Source of the DNA: DATAXV01 sp036272915
GTDB taxonomy: Bacteria; Chloroflexota; Dormibacteria; Dormibacterales; Dormibacteraceae
Reading direction: 5' to 3'
NCBI GenBank assembly: GCA_036272915.1
Contig: DATAXV010000231.1
Coordinates: forward strand, 1-30,269
Length of the DNA stretch: 30,269 bases
Part shown: positions 14,881 through 22,928 of the stretch, in pieces
Numbering within the stretch: the first letter of the stretch is position 1
Layout of the letters: the number at the start of each line of letters is the position of its first letter
Made by a program: the position numbers and the translations under genes
The notes under the pieces: generated by a model
Told to the model about the DNA's origin: nothing
Database searches by the model: none
What the model saw: the letters and a program-made list of their open reading frames with translations, nothing else

Positions 14881-14950
14881 GCGCGACTCGGCGGACCGGC
14901 CCGTCGAGCCCGGCTGCGTTTCGGCGATCAGCGTCCGGCCCGGGCGCGCG

Positions 14951-15196
14951 TCAGACGCGGGCCGGCGTGTGCGGGATCGCGGATACGAGGCGATCGTCCC
15001 GCCACCGGGCGGCGCCGGAGCCGGTGAGGTCGGCGACCATGTGCTCCGCGAACTGCTCGGGTGACTCCCCCACCACCGGTGCGAAATCGGTGACCCAGCG
15101 TCGGGCGACCAGGTAGGGGATCACCTCTCCGCGGAGGAGGCCGCCGTGGATCATGAGCGCGAAGCCGAAGACCCGGCGGCAGCAGTGCACGGCCAT
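14951..15196 (-). CDS. Displaced C-terminal 81 residues of the MBL-fold hydrolase
   Basis: This frame continues the metallo-hydrolase after a one-base shift. It reads MAVHCCRRVFGFALMIHGGL and on to SAIPHTPARV before the stop. Many MBL-fold hydrolases of this group end with just such a helical domain (a His-rich helix, then a Trp-containing segment, then SGA and a short strand). Adding one base in the CCC run at 15197-15199 fuses the parts into one protein of about 319 aa. It is unlikely to be an independent gene; it has no ribosome-binding site. Confidence 0.6.
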   Translation of the reverse strand: MAVHCCRRVFGFALMIHGGLLRGEVIPYLVARRWVTDFAPVVGESPEQFAEHMVADLTGSGAARWRDDRLVSAIPHTPARV

Positions 15197-15963
15197 CCCG
15201 CCGGGTCTTCGCGCCACCCGACGAGGCGCTCCAGCGACCGCCGCACGCATCCGGCGACGTCCTCGATCACCCGATCGTGACCGGTGACCGCCAGCCGCGG
15301 CTCCAGGCGTCCGATCCGCTCCACGGTGGCGATCGCCGCCTCCAGCGCGCCGGGGCCGTCGAGGAACGGATTGATGAAGCCGATGTCCCGGGCCAGGATC
15401 GCGTCCCCGGCGATGAGCACCCGGGACCGCTCCTCGAAGAGGGCGATCTGGCCCGGTGAGTGCCCCGCGGCCGCGATCACGCGGAGGCGTGTCGCACCGG
15501 TGTCGACGACCTCACCCTCCTCGAGCAGACGGTCCACGCGGTAGGTGTCGACCGGCTGGTCGAACCAGTCGGCGCCGAAGGCCTCCGGGTCACGCGCGTT
15601 GACCCTGGTCCCCTCCGCGATCGAGGCCGCGATCGGCAACCCGTGGCGAGCCGCCAGGCCGGCGTTGCCGCCGACGTGGTCGGAGTGCCAGTGCGTGTTG
15701 AGGAGGAGCGACGGCTCACCGGGGAGCATGGCCTCAGTCGCCTCCAGGTCGGTGCCGAACCCGCTGTCGATCAGGACCGGCCGCGGGCCTCGCACCCAGG
15801 TGAAGTTGCAGCTGGGGAAGAGGCGCCGGCGGAAGTCGAGCCAGTCGGGCAGGTCACAGGCCTCGGACGTGGAGGGTTCGATGCACCCAGGATGGCATCC
15901 TCCGCCACCGGCTCGCTCCGCGCGCAAGGGCCCCCGAACCGGTGAGAGCCTCGCACGGGACAT
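15151..15963 (-). CDS. MBL-fold metallo-hydrolase (frameshifted near the C-terminus)
   Basis: As read, 270 aa with the metallo-beta-lactamase fold. The zinc-binding core is LLLNTHWHSDHVGGNAGL (H-x-H-x-D-H). The later ligands are in AAGHSPGQIALF (His), LIAGDAILA (Asp) and VTGHDRVI (His). The final ~20 residues are out of character; the true C-terminal domain lies in the next frame (14951-15196). The N-terminus is uncertain: ATG 15963 adds about 25 low-similarity residues and lies only 9 bp from the start of the divergent serine hydrolase gene. These enzymes hydrolyse thioesters, lactones or phosphoesters; the substrate is unknown. Confidence 0.8.
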   Translation of the reverse strand: MSRARLSPVRGPLRAERAGGGGCHPGCIEPSTSEACDLPDWLDFRRRLFPSCNFTWVRGPRPVLIDSGFGTDLEATEAMLPGEPSLLLNTHWHSDHVGGNAGLAARHGLPIAASIAEGTRVNARDPEAFGADWFDQPVDTYRVDRLLEEGEVVDTGATRLRVIAAAGHSPGQIALFEERSRVLIAGDAILARDIGFINPFLDGPGALEAAIATVERIGRLEPRLAVTGHDRVIEDVAGCVRRSLERLVGWREDPAGWPCTAAAGSSASRS

Positions 15964-15966
15964 ACT
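15961..15966 (+). promoter_or_regulatory. Candidate -10 box of the serine hydrolase gene
   Basis: CATACT ends six bases before ATG 15973, with a T-run between. It overlaps the outermost possible start of the divergent MBL gene. A leaderless transcript is suggested because no ribosome-binding site is present. Confidence 0.4.
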
Positions 15967-15972
15967 TTTTGA

Positions 15973-17415
15973 ATGAGCTCAGCCATGGTCGAGGCCGCGT
16001 ATCTTCCCCGCAGCACCCCGGAGGCACAGGGTGTCTCATCGACCGGTATCGGCGCATTCCTTGACGCCGCCGAGCGGCAGATCTCGTACGTCCACGGATT
16101 CATGGTCCTGCGCCACGGGCACGTCGTCGCCGAGGGGTGGTGGGACCCGTTCGGGCCGGACTCGCCTCACCAGCTCTTCTCCCTGAGCAAGAGCTTCTCC
16201 TCCACCGCGATCGGCCTTCTCGTCGCCGAGCGCCGGCTGACCGTTGAGGACCCCGTCCTCGACCTCTTCCGCGAGGACGCCCCCTCCGACCCCAGCGCCA
16301 ACCTCCGGGCGATGCGCGTCAAGCACCTGCTGGCGATGTCGACAGGGCACGCCGACAACTCCGTGCAGCGCACCGACGCGAACTGGGTCCAGGCCTTCCT
16401 CAACTACCCGGTCGAATTCGAGCCGGGCACCCACTTCGCCTACAACTCCGGCGCCAGCTACATGCTCTCCGCGATCGTCCAGAAGCTCACCGGCGGCCGG
16501 ATGATCGAGTACCTGAGACCTCGACTCTTCGAGCCGCTCGGCATCGAGAACCCGACCTGGGAGACCTCGCCTCAGGGCATCGACGCCGGGGGCTGGGGGC
16601 TCAGCATCCGGACACCGGACATCGCGCGCTTCGGTCAGCTCTACCTGCAGCGCGGCGTCTGGCACGACCAGCGCCTGATCCCCGAGACCTGGGTCGAGCA
16701 GGCGTCGTCGTTCCACACCGACAACCGGACCATGACCAACCCGGATTGGGCGCAGGGCTACGGCTACCAGTTCTGGCGCAGCCGGCACAACGCCTTCCGC
16801 GGCGACGGCGCCTTCGGCCAGTTCTGCGTGATCATGCCCGACCAGGACGCGGTGGTCGCGATCAACTCGGGCACGCCCGACCTCCAGGGAGTCCTCAACC
16901 TGGTCTGGGAGCATCTGCTCCCGGCGATGTCCCCGGATCAGCCCGCCGCCGACGGCGCGGGGTCTGACGCCCTGAAGGATCGGCTGGCGGCGCTCCGGCT
17001 GCCGCTGCCCGAGGGCGCCGCCACCTCCCCCGTCGCGGGCGAGGTCTCGGGCCGGACCTACCGGATCGAGGGCACCGCCGACGGCATCGAGTCGGTCTCG
17101 TTCCGCTTCGACGGCGACGGCAGCGTGATCACCATCCGGGACGCCTCCGGCGAGCAGGAGCTCCGCTGCGGCCACGGCAGCAGGCTCCACAGCCGGGCCT
17201 CGCTCGAGGTCGAGCGGTCCTCGCCGGTCGCCGGCGCCGGGGCGTGGAAGGACGAGCGCACCTACGTCGCCCAGCTCTACTGGTACGAGACGCCCTTCGC
17301 GAGGACGCTGACCTGCCGGTTCGACGGGGACCGGATCGAGGTCGACCAGGAGTCTCTGATCTCCTCCCCGTTCTCGCCGAAGGCCCCGGCCGCCCTCAGG
17401 GGGACGGCTTCGTAA
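15973..17415 (+). CDS. Beta-lactamase-family serine hydrolase (class C/S12 type)
   Basis: A 480-aa protein of the serine beta-lactamase/penicillin-binding superfamily. The nucleophile motif is S-L-S-K (Ser70, Lys73) in HQLFSLSKSFSSTA. The second motif is FAYNSGASYML (Tyr157), in place of Y-x-N. GYGYQFWRSR and the INSG turn near residue 300 fit the third motif region. The last ~150 residues form an extra beta-rich domain (GEVSGRTYRIEGT and on) common in the cytosolic esterase/peptidase branch. There is no signal peptide, so an intracellular esterase, amidase or D-aminopeptidase role is more likely than antibiotic resistance. It is followed by a strong hairpin. Confidence 0.88.
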   Translation: MSSAMVEAAYLPRSTPEAQGVSSTGIGAFLDAAERQISYVHGFMVLRHGHVVAEGWWDPFGPDSPHQLFSLSKSFSSTAIGLLVAERRLTVEDPVLDLFREDAPSDPSANLRAMRVKHLLAMSTGHADNSVQRTDANWVQAFLNYPVEFEPGTHFAYNSGASYMLSAIVQKLTGGRMIEYLRPRLFEPLGIENPTWETSPQGIDAGGWGLSIRTPDIARFGQLYLQRGVWHDQRLIPETWVEQASSFHTDNRTMTNPDWAQGYGYQFWRSRHNAFRGDGAFGQFCVIMPDQDAVVAINSGTPDLQGVLNLVWEHLLPAMSPDQPAADGAGSDALKDRLAALRLPLPEGAATSPVAGEVSGRTYRIEGTADGIESVSFRFDGDGSVITIRDASGEQELRCGHGSRLHSRASLEVERSSPVAGAGAWKDERTYVAQLYWYETPFARTLTCRFDGDRIEVDQESLISSPFSPKAPAALRGTAS

Positions 17416-17420
17416 TCAGC

Positions 17421-17451
17421 CGGACCGGGCCCGCGAGGAGGGCCCGGTCCG
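17421..17451. terminator. Strong hairpin between convergent genes
   Basis: A perfect 12-bp stem (CGGACCGGGCCC / GGGCCCGGTCCG) with a 7-nt loop lies 6 bases after the serine hydrolase stop and 13 bases before the convergent SDR stop. It should act in both directions; no U-run follows. Confidence 0.7.
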
Positions 17452-17463
17452 CCTCCGGCCCGG

Positions 17464-18237
17464 TCAGTCGGCGACGGAGCCGCAGCTGAGGTTGACGACG
17501 GTGCCGGTGATGGCGCCGGCTCGGTCCGAGGCAAGGAACGCCGCCGTGTCGGCCACCTCGGCGACGCGTGGCATCCGGTCGAGCATGGTCCCGCCCTGCA
17601 TGTAGGCGCGGAAGGGGGTCGGTTCGCCGGCCTCGTTCGGCCACGAGTCGAGAAGGGCATCCGATCGCATGCAGACGGCGCGCACGCCGCTCGGTCCGAA
17701 CTCGCCTGCCAGCCGGTAGGTCAGGGACTCGACGGCGATGCAGGCGACGCCGAAGCCGCCGATCTTGTGGAAGCGGTGGTCGCGACCGGAGAGCCGGGTG
17801 GACGTGGCCGACATGGTCAGGATCACGCCCGAGCCGCGGGCGACCATGTGACGGCCGGCGGCGACGGCGGTCAGGAAGTTGGAGCCGGCGCCGATGACCA
17901 CCGGGGTCATGAAGTCCGACTCGGACATCTCCAACAGCGGCGTCCCCTGCAGATCGCCCCGCACGCCGATGGCGTTGAAGCTGACGTCGATGCCACCGGC
18001 CATGGACGCCACTTCCGCCGCATGGCGCTCGACCGCCTCCCGATCGGTCGCATCGACGACCGCGATCTCCGCCCGCCCGCCGCCGGCGGTGATGTCGTCG
18101 GCCACCGCCCGCAGCCTGGCCTCGGTGCGGCCGGCGAGGAACAGCCGCGCCCCCTCGCGAGCGAATGCCCGGGCGACGGCGGAGCCGATGTCGCCGGCGC
18201 CGCCGTAGATGATGGCCGTCTTGTTCTGGAGCAGCAT
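17464..18237 (-). CDS. SDR-family protein with a replaced catalytic tyrosine
   Basis: A 257-aa short-chain dehydrogenase/reductase fold. The cofactor loop is IIYGGAGDIGSAVARAFA, variant of TGxxxGxG, and the NNAG-equivalent is SFNAIGVRG. The catalytic Ser region is LTMSATSTRLSG. Where the classical YxxxK should stand the sequence is DHRFHKIGGFGVA: the lysine is kept but the tyrosine position holds His. The C-terminal VRAVCMRSDALLDSW is normal for SDRs. It may be a divergent reductase or a non-catalytic binder. AGGAGG precedes ATG 18237. It is divergent from the M20 peptidase gene. Confidence 0.85.
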   Translation of the reverse strand: MLLQNKTAIIYGGAGDIGSAVARAFAREGARLFLAGRTEARLRAVADDITAGGGRAEIAVVDATDREAVERHAAEVASMAGGIDVSFNAIGVRGDLQGTPLLEMSESDFMTPVVIGAGSNFLTAVAAGRHMVARGSGVILTMSATSTRLSGRDHRFHKIGGFGVACIAVESLTYRLAGEFGPSGVRAVCMRSDALLDSWPNEAGEPTPFRAYMQGGTMLDRMPRVAEVADTAAFLASDRAGAITGTVVNLSCGSVAD

Positions 18238-18363
18238 CGCTGTCCTCCTGTGGGGGATGTCCCGCTCGTGGGGATGTCGCGGTCAGGACGGAGCCGTCCG
18301 CATATTCTCGACGCCGGCGGACCTTGCGGTGCCGCTCCCTGCGGTCCGTCGGAGAATGATCGG

Positions 18364-19554
18364 ATGCCCTCCACCGATCCGCTGGCCGGGCTCATCAGCG
18401 AGCTGGTGAGAATCGACTCGGTCAATCCCACCCTGGTCCCGGGTGGCGCCGGCGAGAGCGCCATCGCCTCGTTCGTCGCCGATGACCTGCGCACCTCGGG
18501 CCTGGAGGTCGAGACCTGGGAGGTGGCCCCCGGGCGGCCCGACGTCCTCGGCGTGCTTCCGGGGACGCGGGGCGCCCCAGGGCTCCTCCTCTGCGGCCAT
18601 ACCGACACCGTGGGCGCGGCCGGCATGGCGGTCCCCCCCTTCGACGGCCGCGTCGAGGGGGACCGCGTCTTCGGCCGCGGCGCGATCGACATGAAGGCGG
18701 GGCTCGCCGCCATCCTCGACTGCGCCCGGACGCTTGCCCGGGGACGCCGGCTCGAGGGAGATCTCGTCGTCGCCATGGTCGCCGACGAGGAGGACCGCAG
18801 CCTGGGCACCGAGTCGCTCGTGCAGCGGCTGCGCTGGCGAGGGCTGCGGCCGGCCGCGGGGATCATCCCCGAGCCCACCGACCTGATCCTGGTCCACGCT
18901 CACAAGGGCTTCGCCTGGGGGCGAATCCAGACCCGGGGCCGGGCGGCGCACGGCAGCGATCACGAGCGCGGCGTCGACGCGATCGCGCTGATGGGCCGCG
19001 CCATCCAGAGTCTGGCCGCGCTGGATCGCGACGTCCTTCCGGGCCGGACCCATCCGCTGCTCGGCCGGGGCTCGCTCCACTGCTCGCTGATCGCTGGTGG
19101 CGGCGAGCTCTCCACCTACCCCGACCGGTGCACCCTCGATCTCGAGCGAAGGCTGCTCCCCGGCGAGACGGCGGGCACGCTGCGCGAGGAGGTCGAGGCC
19201 ATCCTCTCCGGCCTGCGCACGTCGACGGACTTCCAGGCGAGCTTCGAGCCGCTGTTCGACCGGGTGCCCTACGAGCTTCCGGCCGACGCCCCCATCGTCC
19301 ACGCCGTCGATGCTGCGGCCGCTCGGGTGCTGGGAGCCAGGCCCCGGCACCAGGGCATGTCGGGCTGGACCGACGCCCAGCTGCTCGGGGCGGCGGGCGT
19401 TCCGACCGTCCTCTACGGCCCCGGTGCCGGACCCGAGCCCGGCGAGGGCGGCATCGGCCTCGCCCACTCGGCCCTTGAGTACGCCAGCGTCCGATCCGCG
19501 CGCTCCTGCGCCCGGGTCCTGGCCGCCGCCGCCGAGCGTCTCTGCGGCGGCTGA
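18364..19554 (+). CDS. M20-family metallopeptidase (ArgE/DapE/CPG2 type)
   Basis: A 396-aa zinc hydrolase. The metal site is complete: LLCGHTDTVG (His, Asp), RGAIDMKAGLAAIL (bridging Asp), AMVADEEDRSLGTESL (catalytic Glu plus ligand Glu) and GIGLAHSALEYASV (C-terminal His). IIPEPTDL gives the usual Glu-Pro turn before the dimerisation domain, which begins with the GRAAHGSDHERGVDAI segment. It removes an N-acyl group or terminal residue from amino acids or peptides; distinguishing acetylornithine deacetylase, succinyl-diaminopimelate desuccinylase and carboxypeptidase needs comparison. ATG 18364 is preceded by GGAG nine bases away; family similarity begins at once. Confidence 0.9.
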   Translation: MPSTDPLAGLISELVRIDSVNPTLVPGGAGESAIASFVADDLRTSGLEVETWEVAPGRPDVLGVLPGTRGAPGLLLCGHTDTVGAAGMAVPPFDGRVEGDRVFGRGAIDMKAGLAAILDCARTLARGRRLEGDLVVAMVADEEDRSLGTESLVQRLRWRGLRPAAGIIPEPTDLILVHAHKGFAWGRIQTRGRAAHGSDHERGVDAIALMGRAIQSLAALDRDVLPGRTHPLLGRGSLHCSLIAGGGELSTYPDRCTLDLERRLLPGETAGTLREEVEAILSGLRTSTDFQASFEPLFDRVPYELPADAPIVHAVDAAAARVLGARPRHQGMSGWTDAQLLGAAGVPTVLYGPGAGPEPGEGGIGLAHSALEYASVRSARSCARVLAAAAERLCGG

Positions 19555-19589
19555 CCGGGCACGAGCCTGGCCAGGTCGGGCCATGGCGC

Positions 19590-19595
19590 TATCCT
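19590..19595 (+). promoter_or_regulatory. Candidate -10 box, leaderless small gene
   Basis: TATCCT ends seven bases before ATG 19603; there is no ribosome-binding site. Spacing matches the other leaderless candidates. Confidence 0.45.
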
Positions 19596-19602
19596 CGGCG
19601 GT

Positions 19603-19812
19603 ATGAGCATCACCGCAGATCGAATGCGCGAGCTGGTCGGCAACCGCGTCCGCTTGCAGGTTGCCGATGGGGGCGACGCCTCGTCGCTCGAGGGCCGCGT
19701 CACCAGCTGCCTCGAGTCGGACGACGGCCTCGTCGTGTTCCTGACCGACGACGCCGGCTCCACGCGGACCATTCACTACCACCACATCGAGGCGGTCGAG
19801 CCGATCGCGTAA
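19603..19812 (+). CDS. Small protein of unknown function, SH3/Sm-like composition
   Basis: A 69-aa protein beginning MSITADRMRELVGNRVRLQV. The pattern of short strands with a glycine turn (EGRVTSCLESDDGLVVFLTD, then HYHHIEAVEPIA) looks like a small beta-barrel of SH3 or Sm type, as seen in RNA-binding or accessory proteins. This is inference from the strand pattern. Codon use and amino-acid balance are normal, and it has its own -10 box and a terminator-like hairpin, so it is probably a real gene. It follows the M20 peptidase by 48 bp. Confidence 0.6.
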   Translation: MSITADRMRELVGNRVRLQVADGGDASSLEGRVTSCLESDDGLVVFLTDDAGSTRTIHYHHIEAVEPIA

Positions 19813-19818
19813 CGCCGG

Positions 19819-19844
19819 CGGTCCGCGGGCGACCCCGCGGACCG
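19819..19844 (+). terminator. Terminator-like hairpin after the small gene
   Basis: An 11-bp stem (CGGTCCGCGGG / CCCGCGGACCG) with a 4-nt CGAC loop starts 6 bases after the TAA stop. A short pyrimidine-rich stretch follows. The rest of the gap to 20069 shows only chance frames. Confidence 0.6.
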
Positions 19845-20069
19845 TCCCACCTTGGTCTCGGGTCACCGCGGCGTCCACGCGCGCGTCCCCGGCGAGATGC
19901 GCGGATCACGTGTGCGGTCCTCGCCTCGGCGACGAACTCTCGGAGAGCCTGGCCGTTGGCCGGTGCCGGCTGGAAGGCGCCCGCCGGGCCGCGGTGCAGT
20001 ACAGGTTGGGCAGCCTCCTGACGCGCAGCTCCGCCTGCCGGCCCCGAGCGCCGGTCCGGGCCCTCCACC

Positions 20070-20075
20070 TATGCT
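20070..20075 (+). promoter_or_regulatory. Candidate -10 box of the S9 peptidase gene
   Basis: TATGCT lies 37 bp before the ATG, giving a leader of about 30 nt that contains the AGGAGAGG ribosome-binding site. No clear -35 is seen. Confidence 0.35.
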
Positions 20076-20111
20076 CCCGGTAGGGAACCGCGGGATTGTC
20101 AGGAGAGGTGC

Positions 20112-22082
20112 ATGAAGGCTTGCAAGACCGGTGACACCAACGCCCTCACGGCGCACGACCTCGTCTACGGGATCCGTGCCGCGGCCGAGCCGCAGCTCTC
20201 TCCCGACGGCGAGCGCATCGTCTACGCGCTGACGCAGGCCGATCCGGCCGCACCGGACCAGCGTCCCCAGAGCCGCCTGTGGACCACCCGGCGAGACGGG
20301 TCCGACCCGGCACCCCTGACCGACGCCGGTGCTCGGGACGCCCATCCGGCCTATTCGCCCGACGGCACCCGGATCGCGTTCACCTCGGATCGGAACGGCG
20401 GCAGCGGCGTGTACATCGTCCCCGCCGCCGGCGGCACCCCGGTCGAGGTCGCCCGCCAGCCGCTGGGCATCACCGGGCTGGCCTGGGCACCGGACTCGCG
20501 ACGCATCGCCTACACGGTCCCGGTCGATCCCGAGGACACGGTCGCCGGTCCCGGCCCCGTCGTCCGGGTCACACGCCGCCTCGACTACAAGGAGGACGTG
20601 CGCGGCTACCTGGGGGCGCGCCGAAGCCAGGTCTTCATCGTCGACGCCGGAACCGGCGGCGACCGCCAGATCTCGGACGGTCCCGACGACCACCTCCTCC
20701 CCGCCTTCTCCCCCGACGGCCGCACCATCGCCTACCGCGTCTCCCAGGTCGTGGGCATGCGCTCCCACCTCCGCCTCCAGGACCTGGAGACCGGCGGCGC
20801 CGTGGCGATCAGGATCGGCGACGAGGAGTCGGCGACGATCTCCCTCTACGCCTTCTCACCGGGCGGCGAGAGGATCCTGCTGGTCGGGGATGCCGAGCGG
20901 ACCTCGCAGCCCGACCTCTACCTGTACTCGATCGCCACGGCCACGGTGGAGCGGATCACCGACGCCCTCGACGTGCTCCCCCACGCCGGGTACCCGAACT
21001 CGGTGCCCCCCTCGGCACCGGTCTGGCTCGACGAGGAGCGCGTCCTCCTGCACGGCGTCCACCACGGCGCCAGCGGCCTGTACGAGCTCGATCTGCCCAG
21101 GCGCCGGCTCCGCCGGCTCACCGACTGGCAGTTCCTCAACGTCGGCCTCAGCACCGATCGGTCCATGCGCTTCGTGGTCCAGGCCCACACCGCCCCCGAC
21201 TCGACCGGCGAGATCTCACTGTTCGACCGCGAGACGGGTACCACCGCCGTCGTCACGGCGTTCAACCGGGAGCTGCTCCAGCGCACTCCGCCGGCGGCCT
21301 GGGAGCGCTTCGAGATCCGGCGTGGGGACTTCACCATCGAGTCCTGGGTGCACCTCCCTCCCGGCTTCGACCCCCAGCGGAGATACCCACTCGTGCTGCA
21401 CGTGCACGGTGGTCCCCACTCCTACCACTCGTACACCTTCACCGCCGTCGAGCAGGGCCTGGCCGGGATCGGCGTGATCGTCGTCAGCCCGAACCCGCGC
21501 GGCTCCGGATCCTACGGCGCGCCGTTCGCGACACAGGTGCTGCGCGACTGGGGCGGCGAGGACTACCTCGACCTGATGGCGGTCGTCGACGCGATGTGCG
21601 AGAGGCCCTACGTCGACGAGGCGCATGTCGGCGTCTACGGGTACAGCTACGGCGGCTTCATGACCTCGTGGATCATCGGCCACACCGACCGCTTCGAGGC
21701 GGCCGTGTGCGGGGCCCCCTGCTTCGATCTGGTCTCCATGTACGGCACCAGCGACATCACCCCGGTCTGGGGGAGGACGCAGTGGGGCGGCGATCCGGTA
21801 AAGAGGCCCGACTGGTATCGGGAGCACTCGCCGTCCACCTACGCGCATCGCGCCACCACGCCGACCCTCATCATCCACGGCGAGGCCGACAACCGATGCC
21901 CGATCGGGCAGGGCGAGGAGATGTTCACGGTCCTGCATCAGGGCGGCTGCGAGGTCGAGTTCGCCCGCTATCCCGGGGCCGCCCACCTGTTCCTGAACCA
22001 GGGGACACCGGCCCAGCGCGAGGACGTGATCACCCGGGTCGCGGCGTGGTTCCGCGACCACATGGCGCCTCTGCAAGACTGA
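20112..22082 (+). CDS. S9-family prolyl oligopeptidase-type peptidase
   Basis: A 656-aa serine peptidase of the acylaminoacyl-peptidase/dipeptidyl-peptidase branch. Residues ~15-380 form a beta-propeller; repeated blades are marked by LSPDGERIVYAL, YSPDGTRIAFTSD, WAPDSRRIAYTV and FSPDGRTIAYRV. The alpha/beta-hydrolase domain starts near residue 410 (YPLVLHVHGGPHSYHSY). The nucleophile elbow is GYSYGGF (Ser512), with Asp593 in HGEADNRCPIG and His625 in GAAHLF completing the triad. There is no signal peptide, so it is cytoplasmic and cleaves short peptides. ATG 20112 follows AGGAGAGG. Confidence 0.92.
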   Translation: MKACKTGDTNALTAHDLVYGIRAAAEPQLSPDGERIVYALTQADPAAPDQRPQSRLWTTRRDGSDPAPLTDAGARDAHPAYSPDGTRIAFTSDRNGGSGVYIVPAAGGTPVEVARQPLGITGLAWAPDSRRIAYTVPVDPEDTVAGPGPVVRVTRRLDYKEDVRGYLGARRSQVFIVDAGTGGDRQISDGPDDHLLPAFSPDGRTIAYRVSQVVGMRSHLRLQDLETGGAVAIRIGDEESATISLYAFSPGGERILLVGDAERTSQPDLYLYSIATATVERITDALDVLPHAGYPNSVPPSAPVWLDEERVLLHGVHHGASGLYELDLPRRRLRRLTDWQFLNVGLSTDRSMRFVVQAHTAPDSTGEISLFDRETGTTAVVTAFNRELLQRTPPAAWERFEIRRGDFTIESWVHLPPGFDPQRRYPLVLHVHGGPHSYHSYTFTAVEQGLAGIGVIVVSPNPRGSGSYGAPFATQVLRDWGGEDYLDLMAVVDAMCERPYVDEAHVGVYGYSYGGFMTSWIIGHTDRFEAAVCGAPCFDLVSMYGTSDITPVWGRTQWGGDPVKRPDWYREHSPSTYAHRATTPTLIIHGEADNRCPIGQGEEMFTVLHQGGCEVEFARYPGAAHLFLNQGTPAQREDVITRVAAWFRDHMAPLQD

Positions 22083-22105
22083 ACGGCATCACCCCACCGC
22101 AGGGG

Positions 22106-22111
22106 TAGGCT
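22106..22111 (+). promoter_or_regulatory. Candidate -10 box of the PIN-domain gene
   Basis: TAGGCT ends ten bases before ATG 22122. No ribosome-binding site is present within that spacing, suggesting a near-leaderless transcript. Confidence 0.35.
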
Positions 22112-22121
22112 GTGCAGCCAC

Positions 22122-22523
22122 ATGACCAGATTCGTCGTCGACTGCGGCGCCGTCCTCCACCTGGCCCGGGAAGCGCTGCCGATCCCGGCCGAGCACCGCC
22201 TGCTCGCGCCGACCCTGCTGCGTTCGCAGGCGCTCTCCATCCTGCACGACGCGGTGCACGCGGGACGGATCCCGAACACCACCGCGCGCGAGCGGCTGCG
22301 AAGGATCCAGGCGATGCCGATCCGGTATCTCGGCGACGGCACGCTCCGGCGCCGCGCCTGGGACCTCGCCGAGAAGCTCGGGTGGGCGGAGACCTACGAG
22401 GCCGAGTACGTCGCTCTGACCCAGCTCCAGGCGGACGCGCTGGTGACGCTGGACGCGGGGCTGGCACAGCGGGTCGAGGGCATCGTCCCGACGGCGACGA
22501 TGGAGGAGCTTCTCACCCCCTGA
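22122..22523 (+). CDS. PIN-domain (VapC-like) protein without an adjacent antitoxin
   Basis: A 133-aa PIN-fold protein. FVVDCGAVLHLA carries the first acidic residue, and TYEAEYVALTQLQADALVTLD carries the C-terminal acidic cluster. LLAPTLLRSQALSILH occupies the position where VapC toxins normally have a Glu; here it is Gln. PIN proteins are Mg-dependent ribonucleases and usually pair with an antitoxin gene just upstream. Only 39 bp separate this gene from the S9 peptidase, so no antitoxin gene exists there, and none follows. It may be a solitary PIN protein or one whose partner was lost. Decayed sequence begins immediately downstream. Confidence 0.75.
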   Translation: MTRFVVDCGAVLHLAREALPIPAEHRLLAPTLLRSQALSILHDAVHAGRIPNTTARERLRRIQAMPIRYLGDGTLRRRAWDLAEKLGWAETYEAEYVALTQLQADALVTLDAGLAQRVEGIVPTATMEELLTP

Positions 22524-22694
22524 GGGACGCGCGGCCGCCGAAGACGGTCAGGCACGTACCGCCTCTACACTCGCAATGCGACGACTTGGTGGTCGGCCGC
22601 CCCTCCGGCCGAGGACGAGACCCACATTGCCGCCTCACCCGATCTCGGCTCAAGCCCCGGTTCGATCCGGAGCCGCGGCTGACGGCGATCGCGG
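22524..22694. other. Non-coding stretch before the decay zone
   Basis: No protein-like frame is visible. A tRNA T-arm-like string (GGTTCGATCC, 22659-22668) occurs, but acceptor and D-arm pairing cannot be drawn around it. Confidence 0.4.
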
Positions 22695-22928
22695 GTGACC
22701 CTCCCCTCCGCTCCCGTCGCGGCCATCTTCGTAGCCGCCACCGGCGTCGGCCTGGGGGCGAGCGGCGTCTTGGTGCGGCGGCGGGAAGGGATCGCCGCCC
22801 GTCTGGGGCTCGCCGAGGCCGTCCTCGGTCTGATCCCCGCGCTGGCCGACAACTCGCCGGAGATCGCCTCCGCCATCACCGCCCTGGCTCGAGGCCAGCA
22901 CGACATCGGCATCGGTGTCGTCCTTGGC
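22695..22928 (+). pseudogene. N-terminal remnant of a sodium/calcium-exchanger-like membrane protein
   Basis: From GTG 22695 the frame reads like the first two membrane segments of a cation exchanger: a hydrophobic start (PVAAIFVAATGVGLGASGVL), then LGLAEAVLGLIPALADNSPE and IASAITALARGQHDIGIGVV. The proline-flanked DNSPEIASA segment matches the first alpha-repeat of Na/Ca and related exchangers. In intact proteins the text after GVVLG continues with a Ser-Asn-Val-Phe-Asn motif; here similarity stops exactly at GVVLG and recombinase sequence follows. Only about 78 residues of a normally 300+ residue protein remain, so it cannot transport. Confidence 0.6.

Noticed and set aside
22651..22680. 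tRNA T-arm-like string near the recombinase remnant
   Set aside because: GGTTCGATCC is present, but no acceptor, D-arm or anticodon stem can be paired at tRNA spacing, and no CCA follows. Not enough for a tRNA or attachment site.
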